DNA of 64,000 bases. Origin: Prochlorococcus sp. AG-436-C05. Lineage in GTDB: Bacteria; Cyanobacteriota; Cyanobacteriia; PCC-6307; Cyanobiaceae. The translations under genes and the position numbers were made by a program. Under the pieces are notes generated by a model. It made no database searches. It was not told the DNA's origin and worked only from the letters and a program-made list of their open reading frames with translations. Positions 1 to 11,609 of this stretch are shown here, in pieces; positions within the stretch are counted from its first letter, which is position 1; the number at the start of each line of letters is the position of its first letter. The DNA lies in NCBI GenBank assembly GCA_003209795.1, contig QCPB01000001.1:88679-152678 (forward strand). The letters are read 5' to 3'.

Positions 1-1500
1 ATCATTTATGTTGGTATCAGTTCTATTTCTATTATGCAAAATTCTCCAAACTAATCTTGGTCTATTCCAAAAAGCTAATAATCTTGGTGAACTTTCTAAA
101 ATAATCTTTATATTAAGATCGGTACAGAATTTTAAAACTTTATTTTTTATAGGGACTAAATCTATCGATTTATATTCACCGTCAAGGAAAATAGCTATAA
201 AAGGGTCAATGCTTTTAGCATTAAAATTTTCGTCATCAATCAAATGTCCAAGTTTTGTTTTTTTAACACTTAAATATTCAGCATTATTATCGTTAGGACA
301 TATTACTAGTGGGACTCTCTCTATTACTTCAATTCCATAACCACCTAATCCAGCTATTTTTCTAGGATTATTAGTTAATAATTTTAATTTTTTTATGCCC
401 AGATCAGTTAATATTTGCGCGCCTACTCCATAATTTCTTAGATCAGCTGGAAATCCTAATTTTTCATTTGCCTCTACTGTATCTAATCCTCCGTCCTGAA
501 GACTATAGGCTTTTAATTTATTTATTAGACCTATACCTCTTCCCTCTTGTCTTAAATAAACAACTACGCCCTCTTCTTCTTTTTCTATCCTTGACAAAGC
601 AGCTTCTAGCTGAGGTCTGCAATCACAACGCAGAGAACCAAAAGCATCTCCAGTTAGGCATTCAGAATGCATTCTAACTAAGACAGGTTCGCTTAACTTT
701 GTTGACTTTTGTTTTACTAATGCCACATGTTCTGATCCATCAAGTTCATTGATATATCCATAAGCCTTAAAATTACCAAAAATACTTGGTAGAACAGCAT
801 CAGATTTCCTAAATACAAATCTTTCATTTTGAAACCTATAACTTATTAAATCAGCAATTGATATTAATTTCATTCCCCATTGTTTTGCATAATCTTTTAA
901 TTGTGGAAGCCTTGACATGGAACCGTCTGGATTTTGAATTTCACATATAACTCCAGCTGGATAAAGACCTGACATTGCTGCAATATCAACAGCTGCTTCA
1001 GTATGTCCTGCTCTTTTTAAAACACCTCCTTTTTTTGCTCTTAAAGGGAATATATGACCTGGTCTACGTAAGTCTTCTGGTTTTGTATTAGGGTTTATTG
1101 CTACTTGTATTGTTTTGGCACGATCTTCTGCGGAAATCCCTGTAGTAACATTATTTTCAGGACCTGCATCAATAGAAATAGTAAAGGCAGTTTGATTTTC
1201 GTCTGTATTTCTATCAACCATTAATGGCAAATCAAGAGAATCAAGCTTTTCTCCTTGCATAGCTAAACAGATAAGACCTCGACCTTCTGTTGCCATAAAA
1301 TTAATTTGTTGCGGAGTTGCAAACTGCGCTGCACAAATTAAATCACCTTCGTTTTCTCTTCTTTCATCATCAACGACAATAATACATTCACCATTTCTTA
1401 TAGCTGCTAATGCATCACTAATTGGATCAAATTCTATTTTAAAATTTTCATTTATATCCAAAATTGTTCCATTATTAGATTTGGGACTTGTTTCTTTCAT
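1..1500 (-). CDS. ribBA: Riboflavin biosynthesis protein RibBA (3' end beyond window)
   Basis: Bifunctional riboflavin enzyme: the N-terminal half is 3,4-dihydroxy-2-butanone 4-phosphate synthase and the C-terminal half GTP cyclohydrolase II, the two committed inputs to the pathway. Reading leftward from the ATG at 1500, the RibB acidic motif [10 protein letters not shown] lies at residues 44-53. The RibA zinc cysteines are at about 281, 292 and 294 (HSEC, then CDC). The frame is open to the left edge, so about 500 residues are visible and the C-terminus is missing. It is divergent from argC across about 90 bases. Both domains look intact. Confidence 0.95.
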   Translation of the reverse strand, partial: MKETSPKSNNGTILDINENFKIEFDPISDALAAIRNGECIIVVDDERRENEGDLICAAQFATPQQINFMATEGRGLICLAMQGEKLDSLDLPLMVDRNTDENQTAFTISIDAGPENNVTTGISAEDRAKTIQVAINPNTKPEDLRRPGHIFPLRAKKGGVLKRAGHTEAAVDIAAMSGLYPAGVICEIQNPDGSMSRLPQLKDYAKQWGMKLISIADLISYRFQNERFVFRKSDAVLPSIFGNFKAYGYINELDGSEHVALVKQKSTKLSEPVLVRMHSECLTGDAFGSLRCDCRPQLEAALSRIEKEEEGVVVYLRQEGRGIGLINKLKAYSLQDGGLDTVEANEKLGFPADLRNYGVGAQILTDLGIKKLKLLTNNPRKIAGLGGYGIEVIERVPLVICPNDNNAEYLSVKKTKLGHLIDDENFNAKSIDPFIAIFLDGEYKSIDLVPIKNKVLKFCTDLNIKIILESSPRLLAFWNRPRLVWRILHNRNRTDTNIND

Positions 1501-1590
1501 TATTCCTAATCAATATAGAAAAAAAGTGTTTTACTAATTATCTTTTCAACACTTTATAATCCTATCTCAAATTCTGCCAATTAAATAGAA

Positions 1591-2646
1591 ATGAATGTTG
1601 CAATAGTTGGTGCTTCAGGTTATGGAGGAATTCAAGCAGTTAATCTCTTGAAGAATAATAAGAACTATAAAATCTCTTATCTTGGAGGGAATAAGTCTTC
1701 TGGATCAAAATGGAATGATATTTTTCCTTTTATTTATCTGGATTCAGATCTTTTTATAGATAAAATTTCAGTAGATAATATTTCTAATAATGCAGATATT
1801 GCATTACTTTGTCTACCTAATGGTATATCTTCAACCCTAACAAGAGGATTACTAGAAAAAGGCCTTAAAGTTATTGATTTATCCGCTGACTACAGATATA
1901 AGTCTCTTGAAGAATGGAAAAATGTTTATACAAAAGAGGCTTCTATTTATAAAAGAAATGATAATGATTTATGTAAAGAAGCAATTTATGGTCTTCCTGA
2001 AATTAATAAAGATGCAATTTCAAAAGGACGATTAATAGCATGTCCAGGGTGTTATCCAACATCAGCTCTTATTCCACTCGTCCCATTCTTGTCTCAAGGA
2101 ATTATTGAAAATGAAGGAATAGTAATAGATGCTAAAAGTGGTACCTCAGGTGGAGGAAGAGAACCAAATCAGAAATTCCTTTTGTCTGAATGTGGTGAGG
2201 GTCTTTCAGCATATGGCTTAATTAACCATAGACATAGATCTGAAATAGAACAAATCGCATCATTTATATCTGGGAATGAAATACAACTCCTCTTTACTCC
2301 TCATTTGGTTCCAATGGTAAGAGGTATGCATTCAACAATTTATGCAAGATTAAAAGATCCTGGATTGACATCCGATGACTGTAGAATTCTTATGGAAAAT
2401 TTTTATAGGAATTTTAGTAATATTAATGTTCTACCTGTTGATACATTTCCATCAACTAAATGGGTTAAAAATACTAACCAAAATTATCTTTCAGTAAAAG
2501 TCGACAATAGAAATGGAAGAATAATCATTTTATCTGTAATTGATAATTTATTAAAAGGTCAAACTGGTCAGGCAATTCAGAATTTAAATATTATGAGCGG
2601 CTTCTCAATGGATGAAGGACTTGAATTAACTAATAATTATCCTTAA
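1591..2646 (+). CDS. argC: N-acetyl-gamma-glutamyl-phosphate reductase
   Basis: Third step of arginine biosynthesis: NADPH-dependent reduction of N-acetylglutamyl phosphate to the semialdehyde. The N-terminus has the nucleotide-binding GASGYGG motif. The catalytic cysteine lies in CPGCYPTSA (second Cys, about residue 154). HLVPMVRGMHST is the typical downstream active-site segment. At 351 aa it matches the usual length. Its 3' end overlaps the end of the convergent purN by 17 bases, so there is no room for a terminator between them. Confidence 0.96.
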   Translation: MNVAIVGASGYGGIQAVNLLKNNKNYKISYLGGNKSSGSKWNDIFPFIYLDSDLFIDKISVDNISNNADIALLCLPNGISSTLTRGLLEKGLKVIDLSADYRYKSLEEWKNVYTKEASIYKRNDNDLCKEAIYGLPEINKDAISKGRLIACPGCYPTSALIPLVPFLSQGIIENEGIVIDAKSGTSGGGREPNQKFLLSECGEGLSAYGLINHRHRSEIEQIASFISGNEIQLLFTPHLVPMVRGMHSTIYARLKDPGLTSDDCRILMENFYRNFSNINVLPVDTFPSTKWVKNTNQNYLSVKVDNRNGRIIILSVIDNLLKGQTGQAIQNLNIMSGFSMDEGLELTNNYP

Positions 2647-3286
2647 ACTTTTCTCTTATCAAATAACCTGCATGTGAAATTGAAAGAGGCAAAATTTTAT
2701 GTTCCAGAATTTGTATTCTCTTTGTAAGTGATTCTAAATTATCATTTTTTAAAACAGTTAATGCAGCTTGCATAATTAAAGAACCACTATCAACTTCATT
2801 CTCGACAAAATGGACTGAGCATCCTGTGATTTTTGAACCATTTGATAATGCTTCTTTAATTGCAGAACTTCCTTTATAAGAAGGAAGCAATGAAGGGTGG
2901 ATATTTATAATTTTGTCCTTATATTTACTAATAAAAAAAGACGAAGCAATTTTCATCCAACCTGCCATAATGACAAGTTCCACATCCAAACTCTTTAATA
3001 TCTTAATAATTTCTGATTCAAATAATTCATTATTTAGAAAGTCTTTTCCTTTAATTATTTTGCAAGGTATATTTGCCTTTAATGCTCTTTTTATACATCC
3101 AGCTTCCTCCTTGTTTGTAATAAGAACTTTAATTTCAATATCAAGATTCTTATTTGTCGAGAGATTAATTAATTCCTGGAAATTAGTTCCTTCTCCAGAG
3201 GCAAGAACGCCTATTCTTAATTTAGGAGAAAATTTTCTAAAATTAGTTATCTCAGGTGAAATTATGTAATTGAATGATTTATCCAA
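2630..3286 (-). CDS. purN: Phosphoribosylglycinamide formyltransferase
   Basis: Transfers a formyl group from 10-formyl-THF to GAR in purine biosynthesis. After a roughly 24-residue leader come the GVLASGEGTNFQ phosphate-binding segment, the MAGWMKI stretch, and the catalytic Asn-His-Asp set in NIHPSLLPSYKG, with TGCSVHFVENEVDSG further on. At 218 aa it is normal for bacterial PurN plus a short N-terminal extension. It converges on and overlaps argC; its 5' side faces a 175-base AT-rich gap to pgi. Confidence 0.95.
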   Translation of the reverse strand: MDKSFNYIISPEITNFRKFSPKLRIGVLASGEGTNFQELINLSTNKNLDIEIKVLITNKEEAGCIKRALKANIPCKIIKGKDFLNNELFESEIIKILKSLDVELVIMAGWMKIASSFFISKYKDKIINIHPSLLPSYKGSSAIKEALSNGSKITGCSVHFVENEVDSGSLIMQAALTVLKNDNLESLTKRIQILEHKILPLSISHAGYLIREKFKDNY

Positions 3287-3461
3287 ATTTTTTTATATTT
3301 ATTAAATAATAAGTCAGAACAAAACAAATAAAACCCCAAAATTATATTATTTAAATTCACAAACATTAGTATTTAAAAATATATAGTTAAATTAATTTAA
3401 ATGATTATATTTTTAGTACTATAATTAAAAAATTATTATTGCAAATGAAAAAAGATTTATA

Positions 3462-5045
3462 ATGAATAGTGATTTTAATTCTTGGGATAAATTCTGTAAT
3501 TATCTATGGTTCGATAAAAAATTAAAGATTTGGTTAGACATAAGCAAAATAAAATTTAATAATGATAAAATTATATCTTTAGAAAAGAAATTTAAAAATG
3601 TTTTTTCTTCAATAAAAGAATTGGAAGCTGGTGCAATTTCAAATATTGATGAAGGTAGACAAGTTGGGCATTATTGGCTAAGAAATCCTTCTATAGCCCC
3701 TACAGTTAAAATAGGTGAAGAGATAAGTAATGAAATCAATGATATCTCTGAATTTGGAAAAAATATCATAAGTGGCAAGATAAAAAATATAAGTAATCAA
3801 AAATATACAAATGTTTTATGGATAGGTATAGGAGGAAGTGGGTTAGGTCCATTACTTATTACAGAATCCTTACGAAAGTTCTCTGAAGGACTAAATTTTT
3901 CTTATATCGATAATATTGACCCTTTTTTAATAAACGAAAAGTTAATTGAATTATCAGATAAATTACCAACTACATTATTTGTAGTAGTAAGCAAATCTGG
4001 AGGTACTCCTGAGCCTAAAATTGCTATGGATATTATAAAAACTCATCTAGAAGCTAATGGATATGAATGGAACTTAAATGCTATAGCTATAACGATGAAG
4101 GATAGTAAGTTATATAAAAAAGCGGTTAGTGAAAACTGGTTAAAAATTTTTAATTTACAAGATTGGGTAGGAGGTAGAACAAGTATAACTAGTGCTGTTG
4201 GATTACTTCCACTAGCACTTATTAATGAAAATATATTTGAATTTATTCGTGGAGCATCAGTAATGGATGATGTAACTCGATCAAATGATTTTAAGAAAAA
4301 TCCAGCAGCCCTTTTATCTTCAGCATGGTATTTATCTGGAGATGGTTTAGGAAAGAGAGATATGGTTGTATTGCCTTATAGAGATAGGTTACAGGTCTTT
4401 AGTAAATATCTCCAACAATTAGTAATGGAATCCCTAGGTAAAAAATTCAATAGGAATGGAGAAATTGTTAATCAAGGCATTTCAGTCTTTGGGAATAAAG
4501 GGTCAACAGATCAACATGCATATGTTCAGCAACTTAGAGATGGAATTGATAACTTCTTTTGTATTTTTATTGAATTATTAGATTCTCCTTCGACTTATAT
4601 TTTTAATGATAAAGAGAATCCTAAAGAATATCTTTCTGGTTTTTTGCAAGGAACAAGATCAGCACTTTCTACTGAAAATAGACAAAGTATCACTATCACA
4701 TTAGAAGAATTAAATTGTTTTTCACTAGGTGCCTTAATCGCTTTATTTGAGAGGGCTGTATCTTACTACGCTGAATTAGTAAATATAAATGCATATGATC
4801 AACCTGGTGTTGAAGCCGGAAAAAAAGCAGCGGCTGATATAATCAATTATCAAAAACAATTAACTCAATTATTAAATAAAGGAGGAGAATTCACAATAAA
4901 TAAATTAACCTCGTTAATAAAAAATTCATCAAGTGAATCAATATTTTTTATACTCCGAGAGATGTGTTTCGGTAATGATGATTATTTAGTTAAGGGCGAT
5001 TGGTCAAATCCAAATTCATTAGTTATTCAAAAAACAAATTCTTAA
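3462..5045 (+). CDS. pgi: Glucose-6-phosphate isomerase
   Basis: Interconverts glucose-6-phosphate and fructose-6-phosphate, linking glycogen and the oxidative pentose phosphate pathway with gluconeogenesis from the Calvin cycle. Visible family segments are the sugar-phosphate SIS motifs ([22 protein letters not shown]), [13 protein letters not shown], and the [15 protein letters not shown] signature with its catalytic His. Length 527 aa, as in cyanobacterial enzymes. Its stop overlaps the end of convergent leuS by 4 bases. Confidence 0.96.
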   Translation: MNSDFNSWDKFCNYLWFDKKLKIWLDISKIKFNNDKIISLEKKFKNVFSSIKELEAGAISNIDEGRQVGHYWLRNPSIAPTVKIGEEISNEINDISEFGKNIISGKIKNISNQKYTNVLWIGIGGSGLGPLLITESLRKFSEGLNFSYIDNIDPFLINEKLIELSDKLPTTLFVVVSKSGGTPEPKIAMDIIKTHLEANGYEWNLNAIAITMKDSKLYKKAVSENWLKIFNLQDWVGGRTSITSAVGLLPLALINENIFEFIRGASVMDDVTRSNDFKKNPAALLSSAWYLSGDGLGKRDMVVLPYRDRLQVFSKYLQQLVMESLGKKFNRNGEIVNQGISVFGNKGSTDQHAYVQQLRDGIDNFFCIFIELLDSPSTYIFNDKENPKEYLSGFLQGTRSALSTENRQSITITLEELNCFSLGALIALFERAVSYYAELVNINAYDQPGVEAGKKAAADIINYQKQLTQLLNKGGEFTINKLTSLIKNSSSESIFFILREMCFGNDDYLVKGDWSNPNSLVIQKTNS

Positions 5046-7612
5046 ACAACAATATTCATAATTTTTCCTTTAACAATAATTATTTTTCTTATTTCCTTAT
5101 CTTGAGTCCATTTTAATATGTTAGGTCTTTTAAGAGTTAATTCCTTAATTTGATCTTCATTCATTTCATTATTAATATTTATTTTGTCTCTAACTTTTCC
5201 ATTTACTTGTATTACTAGTTCATATGAATCTTCCTTTAGTGCTTCGGCATTAAATGAAGGCCAGTGTTCTAAATGAACAGAATTTTTAAATCCTATAAGA
5301 TGCCATATTTCCTCTGCAATATGAGGTGAAAATGGAGCCAACAAAATACAAAATGTTTTTAAAGCATCTTTTTTTAAATTATTGTTTACGTCATTAATCG
5401 AATTTGATAATGAATTATAAAACTTCATTAGTTCTGAAATCGCTGTATTAAATTGGTTATTTATTATGTCATTTGAAATTTCTTTAATTGCTATATTCAT
5501 TGACTTTATTAAAGCTTTTTCTTTATCTGGATAGGTTTTATTTTTACTATTTTTATCTTTTTCACAATTTATATACAGCTTCCAGATTCTGCTTAAAAAT
5601 CTAAATTGCCCTTCAACATCTGTGTCTCCCCATTCCAAATCTTTTTCTGGTGGCGCTTTAAATAATATAAACATTCTTGCTGTATCTGCTCCATATTTTT
5701 TAATTACAGATTCAGGGTCTATTCCATTATATTTTGATTTAGACATCTTCTCAAAAAGAACTTCAAGTTTAGAATAGTCAATTGGATCTGTAGGGTTTGA
5801 TAGGTCCGTAATATCCGAAGGAGAAACATATTTACCCGTTTTATTGTTTTTATAGGCAGCGGCCTGAACCATTCCTTGAGTTAATAGCTTTTTGAAAGGT
5901 TCATCAATTTCAAATAGTTCATTATCTCGCAACGCTTTAGTAAAAAATCTTGCATATAACAAATGCAATATTGCATGCTCTACTCCTCCAACATATTGAT
6001 CTACAGGCAACCAATTATTAATTTCCATCTTTACAAATGGCTTAGTTGAACATTTTGATGATGGATATCTTAAAAAATACCAAGAGGAACACATGAAAGT
6101 GTCCATAGTATCAGTTTCTTTTCTTGCAGCTATTCCACATTTTGGACATGTTGTATTTATCCAATTATTATTATCACCAAGAGCATTAATCTTATTAGCC
6201 GAGATTTCTATATCTTTAGGTAAGGCAACAGGTAATTCTGATTGTTTTAAAGGAACAGAACCACATTTTTTACAGTTAACTATCGGTATTGGACATCCCC
6301 AATATCTTTGTCTAGATATTAACCAATCTCTTAGACGATATTGAATCTTATTTTCAGCCCATCCATTATTTACTCCGTCCTCTGAAATTTTTAATTTAGC
6401 AATAGTATTTTCTATACCATCGTATTGATTTGAATTAATAAGATATCCATTTTCTACATAAGCATTATTAATTTCAGTATATGGTTCACTTTTTTCTTTT
6501 ATTATTACCTGCTTAATATCAATATTGTTTTTCTTAGCAAATTCAAAATCCCTTATATCATGTGCAGGTACTCCCATAACAGCGCCTGTACCATATTCAT
6601 CAAGAACATAACTTGCCACCCAAATAGGTATAGGTTCAGAATTTACTGGATTTATAGCTATTAAGCTTGTTTTTATACCGATTTTTTCAAATTCATTGTT
6701 TTTATTTTTTTTCAAATATTGTTTTAGTTTTTCTATTTCTTGTATTTTTGCTTGATCAGAAATATTTTTAATTAATGAATGATTAACCGAAATTGCCAAA
6801 TAGGTAACTCCAAATAAAGTATCTGGTCTTGTAGTGAAAACAGTTATTTTCACTTGTGGATTGGTATTAATTATGAAATTAATATTTATACCAATTGACT
6901 TTCCAATCCAATTATCTTGCATTAATTTTACTCTTTCTGGCCAATTATCTAATTTGTCTAAATCCTTTAATAACTCTTCTGCATAGTTAGTAATCCTTAA
7001 AAACCATTGCTTTAATAATTTCTTTTCAACTATTGCTCCAGATCTCCATGATTTACCCTCTGAGTCAACTTGTTCATTCGCTAAGACTGTATTATCTATA
7101 GGATCCCAATTAACTTCTGATTCCTTTTGATATACAAGTCCTGCCTTGTATAACTCTAAAAATAGATATTGTGTCCATACATAATAATTTTCATCACAGG
7201 TTGCAAATTCCTTATCCCAATCGACTGATAGTCCCAAAAGCTTTAATTGTGACTTCATATGAGAAATGTTTTTTTTAGTCCAAACGCTAGGACTAATACC
7301 TCTTTCAATCGCTGCATTCTCGGCAGGTAAACCAAATGCATCCCAACCCATTGGATGTAAAACAGATTTACCCTTAAATCGTTGAAAACGAGCTATTAAG
7401 TCTGTAATTACATAATTCCTAACATGCCCCATATGAAGATTACCTGATGGGTAGGGGAACATTGATAAAGCATAAAATTTATCGCTATGTTCTGTTAATT
7501 CATCGGTTTTATACAAATTGTTTTCAGTCCATATTGACTGCCATTTTTTTTCTATTTCATATGGATTATATAAATCGGTATCAGATGCATATTCTTTATC
7601 AGGAGAAATCAC
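5042..7612 (-). CDS. leuS: Leucyl-tRNA synthetase
   Basis: Class I aminoacyl-tRNA synthetase charging tRNA-Leu. The HIGH-type motif appears as [13 protein letters not shown] near residue 55. The CP1 editing domain contains [12 protein letters not shown] and [12 protein letters not shown]. The catalytic loop is KMSKSKYNG, and the C-terminal [10 protein letters not shown] tail is typical. Length 856 aa is full size. It is divergent from dapF across about 107 bases. Confidence 0.97.
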   Translation of the reverse strand: MISPDKEYASDTDLYNPYEIEKKWQSIWTENNLYKTDELTEHSDKFYALSMFPYPSGNLHMGHVRNYVITDLIARFQRFKGKSVLHPMGWDAFGLPAENAAIERGISPSVWTKKNISHMKSQLKLLGLSVDWDKEFATCDENYYVWTQYLFLELYKAGLVYQKESEVNWDPIDNTVLANEQVDSEGKSWRSGAIVEKKLLKQWFLRITNYAEELLKDLDKLDNWPERVKLMQDNWIGKSIGININFIINTNPQVKITVFTTRPDTLFGVTYLAISVNHSLIKNISDQAKIQEIEKLKQYLKKNKNNEFEKIGIKTSLIAINPVNSEPIPIWVASYVLDEYGTGAVMGVPAHDIRDFEFAKKNNIDIKQVIIKEKSEPYTEINNAYVENGYLINSNQYDGIENTIAKLKISEDGVNNGWAENKIQYRLRDWLISRQRYWGCPIPIVNCKKCGSVPLKQSELPVALPKDIEISANKINALGDNNNWINTTCPKCGIAARKETDTMDTFMCSSWYFLRYPSSKCSTKPFVKMEINNWLPVDQYVGGVEHAILHLLYARFFTKALRDNELFEIDEPFKKLLTQGMVQAAAYKNNKTGKYVSPSDITDLSNPTDPIDYSKLEVLFEKMSKSKYNGIDPESVIKKYGADTARMFILFKAPPEKDLEWGDTDVEGQFRFLSRIWKLYINCEKDKNSKNKTYPDKEKALIKSMNIAIKEISNDIINNQFNTAISELMKFYNSLSNSINDVNNNLKKDALKTFCILLAPFSPHIAEEIWHLIGFKNSVHLEHWPSFNAEALKEDSYELVIQVNGKVRDKININNEMNEDQIKELTLKRPNILKWTQDKEIRKIIIVKGKIMNIVV

Positions 7613-7719
7613 TTAATTCTTATTTATTAAATTATTATCTTAATATCCATTATATAAAATAGAAATAGATTGTTAATAGGAATAATTTATAATTAAAATT
7701 TAAAATATATTAACTTCAT

Positions 7720-8580
7720 ATGAAAAATATAACTTTTGAAAAATATCAAGGAAACGGAAATGACTTTATAGTTATTGATTCCAGAGGAAATGATTTATAT
7801 AAAAATTACAAGCCAAATAAATTTTTTGATATAAAAAAAATTTGTAACAGACAATTTGGTATTGGAGCAGATGGTGTAATTTTTGTAGAAGAACCTAATG
7901 AAGATAATTATGCAAGAATGATAATCTTTAATTCTGATGGTTCTGAGGCACAAATGTGTGGTAATGGGATTAGGTGTTTAGTTGAGTATCTCCATGTAAA
8001 TGATCCACAGAAGAATAAAAATATTGAATATAAAATTGAGACTAAGGCAGGTTTGAAAATTGCAAAATACATAAATGATGAAATTACAGTAAAAATGGGT
8101 TTTCCAATTTTAGATAGTCAAAATATTCCAACAACAATAGAAAAAAAAATCAATTCGGTTCCTACACATGATTTTATTGAGAAAAATTTTATTAGTAAAG
8201 GTTATGCAGTAGGAATGGGCAATCCTCATTTAATATTCTTCGTACAAGACTTAGAGCCAATCCCTCTTTCTAGCCTTGGGCCTTTATTAGAAAGAAATAT
8301 ATTATTTCCAGAAAAAACAAATGTTCATTTTTGTCAAATTTTAAATAGAGATAATATTAAAGTAAAAGTATGGGAAAGAGGAGCAGGGCCAACCTTAGCC
8401 TGTGGAACAGGAGCTTGTGCTATTCATGTTGCTGCCTACAAATTAGGACTCTGCAATTCAGAAACCATAGTAAGCTTACCTGGAGGCAATCTTAAGATTG
8501 ATTGGTCGAAAGAAGATTGTGAAGTAATGATGACAGGTAATGCTAAAAAGGTTTTTTCAGGTTCAATTTTAGTAAATTAA
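7720..8580 (+). CDS. dapF: Diaminopimelate epimerase
   Basis: Converts LL- to meso-diaminopimelate for lysine and peptidoglycan synthesis. The PLP-independent two-cysteine active site is visible: the first Cys in AQMCGNGIRC and the second in LACGTGACA. The N-terminal YQGNGNDF is also typical. 286 aa. Its TAA stop shares one base with the ATG of the following cysteine desulfurase, implying translational coupling. A second lysine/peptidoglycan gene, dapB, lies at 60.8 kb. Confidence 0.96.
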   Translation: MKNITFEKYQGNGNDFIVIDSRGNDLYKNYKPNKFFDIKKICNRQFGIGADGVIFVEEPNEDNYARMIIFNSDGSEAQMCGNGIRCLVEYLHVNDPQKNKNIEYKIETKAGLKIAKYINDEITVKMGFPILDSQNIPTTIEKKINSVPTHDFIEKNFISKGYAVGMGNPHLIFFVQDLEPIPLSSLGPLLERNILFPEKTNVHFCQILNRDNIKVKVWERGAGPTLACGTGACAIHVAAYKLGLCNSETIVSLPGGNLKIDWSKEDCEVMMTGNAKKVFSGSILVN

Positions 8581-9752
8581 TGAAAAATAAGTTTATCTAT
8601 TTTGATAATGCATCTACAACTCAATTATCTGAGAATGTTTTAAATGTAATAAATTCAACTTATAGGAATTATTGGCATAATCCTTCATCTACATATCAGT
8701 TAGGGATAAAATGCTCTACCTATCTTGAAAATATTAGATGTAATATCGCTGATATATTTAATGCTGATCCAGAAGATATTATTTTTACATCAGGTTCTTC
8801 AGAATCTACAACTATTGTATTTAGTAATATTTTTGAAAAATTCAAGAAAGGTAGAGTAGTAATATCAAATGTTGAGCATCAAGCAACAATAATATCCGCT
8901 AATAAATTAAGGAAGAATTACTGGGAATTATATGAATGGATTGTAAATAAGGATGGAATTGTAGACCTTAAATATATTGATAAAGCTTTAAGAAAAGAAA
9001 CAAAACTTGTCTCTATTATTTGGGGGCAAAGCGAAATTGGTTCTTTACAACCAATTCAATATATAGGTTCCAAATGTAAAGATTCAAACATTTTATTTCA
9101 TGTTGATGGAACACAAATATTAAGTAATGGAATATTTAACTGGAACGATCTTAATTGTGATTTTTTAAGTTTATCAGCACATAAATTTGGTGGTCCTAAA
9201 GGTATAGGTATATTATTAACAAATAAAAAGTCTAGATTGATTCTAAAAAATAAAGATATATCTCTTTCTCAGGAATATTCAATAAGACAAGGGACGCAAG
9301 CTCTCCCATTAATAGCTGGAATGTATCAATCAATCAAAAATATTACTGGAAAAATTAAATTTTCTAACTTTGAAACCCAATTTTTATCAAATAATATTTT
9401 GCTACTTAAAAATTATTTTTTTCAAAAGATAAAAGGTAATAAACACATAAAGATTACTGGGAGTATTAATAAAAGGCTACCAAATCATATTTCTTTTATT
9501 TTATTAAATAAAACATTAAAGCCTATAAAAGCTTATAAAGTTATAAATTTCATGTCAGATAATAATATTGCAATCAGTAGTGGAAGTGCATGTTCAAGTA
9601 ACTCTGGTAAACCTAGTTCAATTCTTAAAAATATAGGGTTTAAAGATGACGAACTTTATTCTAATATTCGTGTTAGTTTATGTTCAATCAACAATAAGTC
9701 TGAAATAGATAAATTTTTAAAACTTATTAAAGATTGCATTGAAATTTTCTAA
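8580..9752 (+). CDS. Cysteine desulfurase (NifS/IscS-type, class V aminotransferase fold)
   Basis: PLP enzyme that removes sulfur from cysteine for Fe-S cluster or other thio-cofactor assembly. The N-terminal FDNASTT motif, the PLP lysine in LSAHKFGGPKG and the catalytic cysteine loop SSGSACSS are all present. The short SGSACSS loop resembles the NifS/IscS group rather than SufS. 390 aa. It overlaps the stop of dapF and the start of the DUF1995 gene by one base each, so the three form a coupled unit. I cannot tell whether it serves general Fe-S assembly or a dedicated acceptor. Confidence 0.9.
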   Translation: MKNKFIYFDNASTTQLSENVLNVINSTYRNYWHNPSSTYQLGIKCSTYLENIRCNIADIFNADPEDIIFTSGSSESTTIVFSNIFEKFKKGRVVISNVEHQATIISANKLRKNYWELYEWIVNKDGIVDLKYIDKALRKETKLVSIIWGQSEIGSLQPIQYIGSKCKDSNILFHVDGTQILSNGIFNWNDLNCDFLSLSAHKFGGPKGIGILLTNKKSRLILKNKDISLSQEYSIRQGTQALPLIAGMYQSIKNITGKIKFSNFETQFLSNNILLLKNYFFQKIKGNKHIKITGSINKRLPNHISFILLNKTLKPIKAYKVINFMSDNNIAISSGSACSSNSGKPSSILKNIGFKDDELYSNIRVSLCSINNKSEIDKFLKLIKDCIEIF

Positions 9753-10378
9753 TGAAACCTAATTACAAACTACCTAAAGATTTAAATGAATCTCTTAAAA
9801 ATATTGAAGAAGCTATTATTCCAAGCTTATTAGATTCAAATAGGCAATTTTCTATAGAATTGAATTTTGAAGGATTGAAGTTTAATAAAATAGGAATAAC
9901 TATTTATAAAATTTTGGCTAGAAATAATAATGTTTTTATTACTTTTGCAGATCAAGGTGCTGCAGCTTTGTTACAAAGAGATTATCCAGATATAAAAGAT
10001 AAAATTTTTACTTTTAAATCTTTTAATGAATCAAAAAATATACAAAATAATGATTCAGTAATGTTATCGATGCTAGCTCAGCCTTTTGATTTCGACTCTT
10101 TTGAGCCAATGTGTGAGAATTATCAAGGGATACATTATTCTTTAAATCCAAAATTTGAAGATCTTAATATCGGGATAGGAAGTGTAATTAGAGAAAGGCG
10201 AAAAAACTTTGTAAAGAAATGGAAAAATATTTATTTTCTTCAACCTATAAATAAAGGTGCTCTTATGCATATTTATCCAAATAATTGGTTATTGTTTAAG
10301 GAAGAAAACAAAAAATATATTTTTAAAAAAGAATTTGAATCCAAACCTGATAATGAAACGGTTTTTGTAAACTTATAG
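9752..10378 (+). CDS. DUF1995 family protein
   Basis: A 208-aa protein of the cyanobacterial/plastid DUF1995 type. The N-terminal LPKDLNESLKNIEEAI and the run ALLQRDYPDIKDKIF are what I recognise. Plant members (LPA3-like) are tied to thylakoid or photosystem II assembly, but no function can be assigned here from sequence. No membrane segment or signal peptide is visible. It begins at the last base of the cysteine desulfurase stop codon and is followed after 7 bases by the DacB-like gene. Confidence 0.75.
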   Translation: MKPNYKLPKDLNESLKNIEEAIIPSLLDSNRQFSIELNFEGLKFNKIGITIYKILARNNNVFITFADQGAAALLQRDYPDIKDKIFTFKSFNESKNIQNNDSVMLSMLAQPFDFDSFEPMCENYQGIHYSLNPKFEDLNIGIGSVIRERRKNFVKKWKNIYFLQPINKGALMHIYPNNWLLFKEENKKYIFKKEFESKPDNETVFVNL

Positions 10379-10385
10379 ATTAAAG

Positions 10386-11606
10386 GTGAAAAGAGCTTAT
10401 TATATATTCCTTCTAATTTTTCTAGTAATTGCAGCTTCTCCATTTCTAGTAAGATATTTGCTAATCAATAAAAAAATAGGACTTTTAAATAAAATTTATT
10501 TTAATTCACCAGCACTAATAACGAATGAAAAGAAATGCGATAATTATGATGCCTTATTAGATAAAACACTTGATAGTAGTTTTAGTGTATCTATTCTTAA
10601 AAATGGATCTTTAATTAGTTCTCATAATGATGATGAACTAAAAGTACCTGCATCAAATCAAAAACTATTTTCCTCTGCATATGTTTTAAGTAAGTACAAA
10701 ATAACTAATAATTTGAGAACTAATTTAATAAAAGCCTGGAATAATGACTATTATCTTATTGGGGAAGGAGATCCTGATCTTAGTTATTCTGATATCTATA
10801 AACTACTTTCATATATTAAATTTAATAAAAATATTAATATTAATATTGTAGAAATTAATTCAAAATATTATTGGCCTAATGGATGGACAAAAACAGATAA
10901 AATTTATGAATATGGGGCACCAATAACAACTTTAGCAATAGAAAGTAATAGTAATAATTTTGATAATATTTATCCTTTAAATAAACTAATTGAAAATTAT
11001 TTGAAGGATAAATATCCTTCTTCAAAAATAAAAATAAATAATATAGACTTTAACAAATTATTTTATTTAAGAAGTACTAAAGAAATTTACAGTATTTATT
11101 CAAATCCTATACTTTCATTATTAACCTTAGCGAATTCGGAAAGCCATAATTTTACTGCAGAATCCCTTTTTAAAAATGCATCAAATACATGGAATAAGAA
11201 TATCTATGATGAATTGAAAATATGGTTAAGAAATAAAGGCCTTCCAACTAGTAATACAAATTTTGCAGATGCAAGTGGTTTATCTAGAGAAAATAAGGTT
11301 ACAACAAAATTAATTGCATTATTTTTAGATAAGATGAGATATTCAAATGATTTTAAGACATACCAATCCTCTCTATCAGTCTTAGGAGTAAGAGGAACAT
11401 TAGCTAATAGATTAAAAGATTCAGATTTATCTGGTAAATTTTTCGGTAAAACAGGAACACTTTCAAATGTTTATGCATTATCTGGTTATTTATATAAAAA
11501 TAAGGAACCAATAATAGTTAGTATTATTCAAAATTCAGAAAATATAGATAAAAATAAAACTTTTTACCTCTTAAACGAAATTTATAAATTGGAAAAATGT
11601 AACTAG
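10386..11606 (+). CDS. D-alanyl-D-alanine carboxypeptidase (PBP4/DacB, peptidase S13)
   Basis: Periplasmic penicillin-binding protein that trims or cleaves peptidoglycan cross-links. A hydrophobic N-terminal helix (about residues 5-26) serves as signal or anchor. The catalytic triad motifs are SNQK (SxxK, about 90-93), SHN (SxN) within NSESHNFTAES, and KTG in FFGKTGTLSN. 406 aa. It starts with GTG at 10386, and no ATG is nearby in frame. It is last in the dapF run, which fits a cell-wall grouping, and converges on coaD with a 3-base gap. Confidence 0.88.
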   Translation: MKRAYYIFLLIFLVIAASPFLVRYLLINKKIGLLNKIYFNSPALITNEKKCDNYDALLDKTLDSSFSVSILKNGSLISSHNDDELKVPASNQKLFSSAYVLSKYKITNNLRTNLIKAWNNDYYLIGEGDPDLSYSDIYKLLSYIKFNKNININIVEINSKYYWPNGWTKTDKIYEYGAPITTLAIESNSNNFDNIYPLNKLIENYLKDKYPSSKIKINNIDFNKLFYLRSTKEIYSIYSNPILSLLTLANSESHNFTAESLFKNASNTWNKNIYDELKIWLRNKGLPTSNTNFADASGLSRENKVTTKLIALFLDKMRYSNDFKTYQSSLSVLGVRGTLANRLKDSDLSGKFFGKTGTLSNVYALSGYLYKNKEPIIVSIIQNSENIDKNKTFYLLNEIYKLEKCN

Positions 11607-11609
11607 AAT

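Noticed and set aside
8..677. Plus-strand ORFs at 8-340 and 468-677
   Set aside because: They lie opposite ribBA, whose zinc and acidic motifs are intact in the minus frame; their composition is that of an antisense shadow.
1501..1590. FMN riboswitch upstream of ribBA
   Set aside because: The intergenic gap is 90 AT-rich bases without the conserved GG-rich RFN core.
2913..3269. 118-aa plus-strand ORF
   Set aside because: Antisense to purN, which has all catalytic residues.
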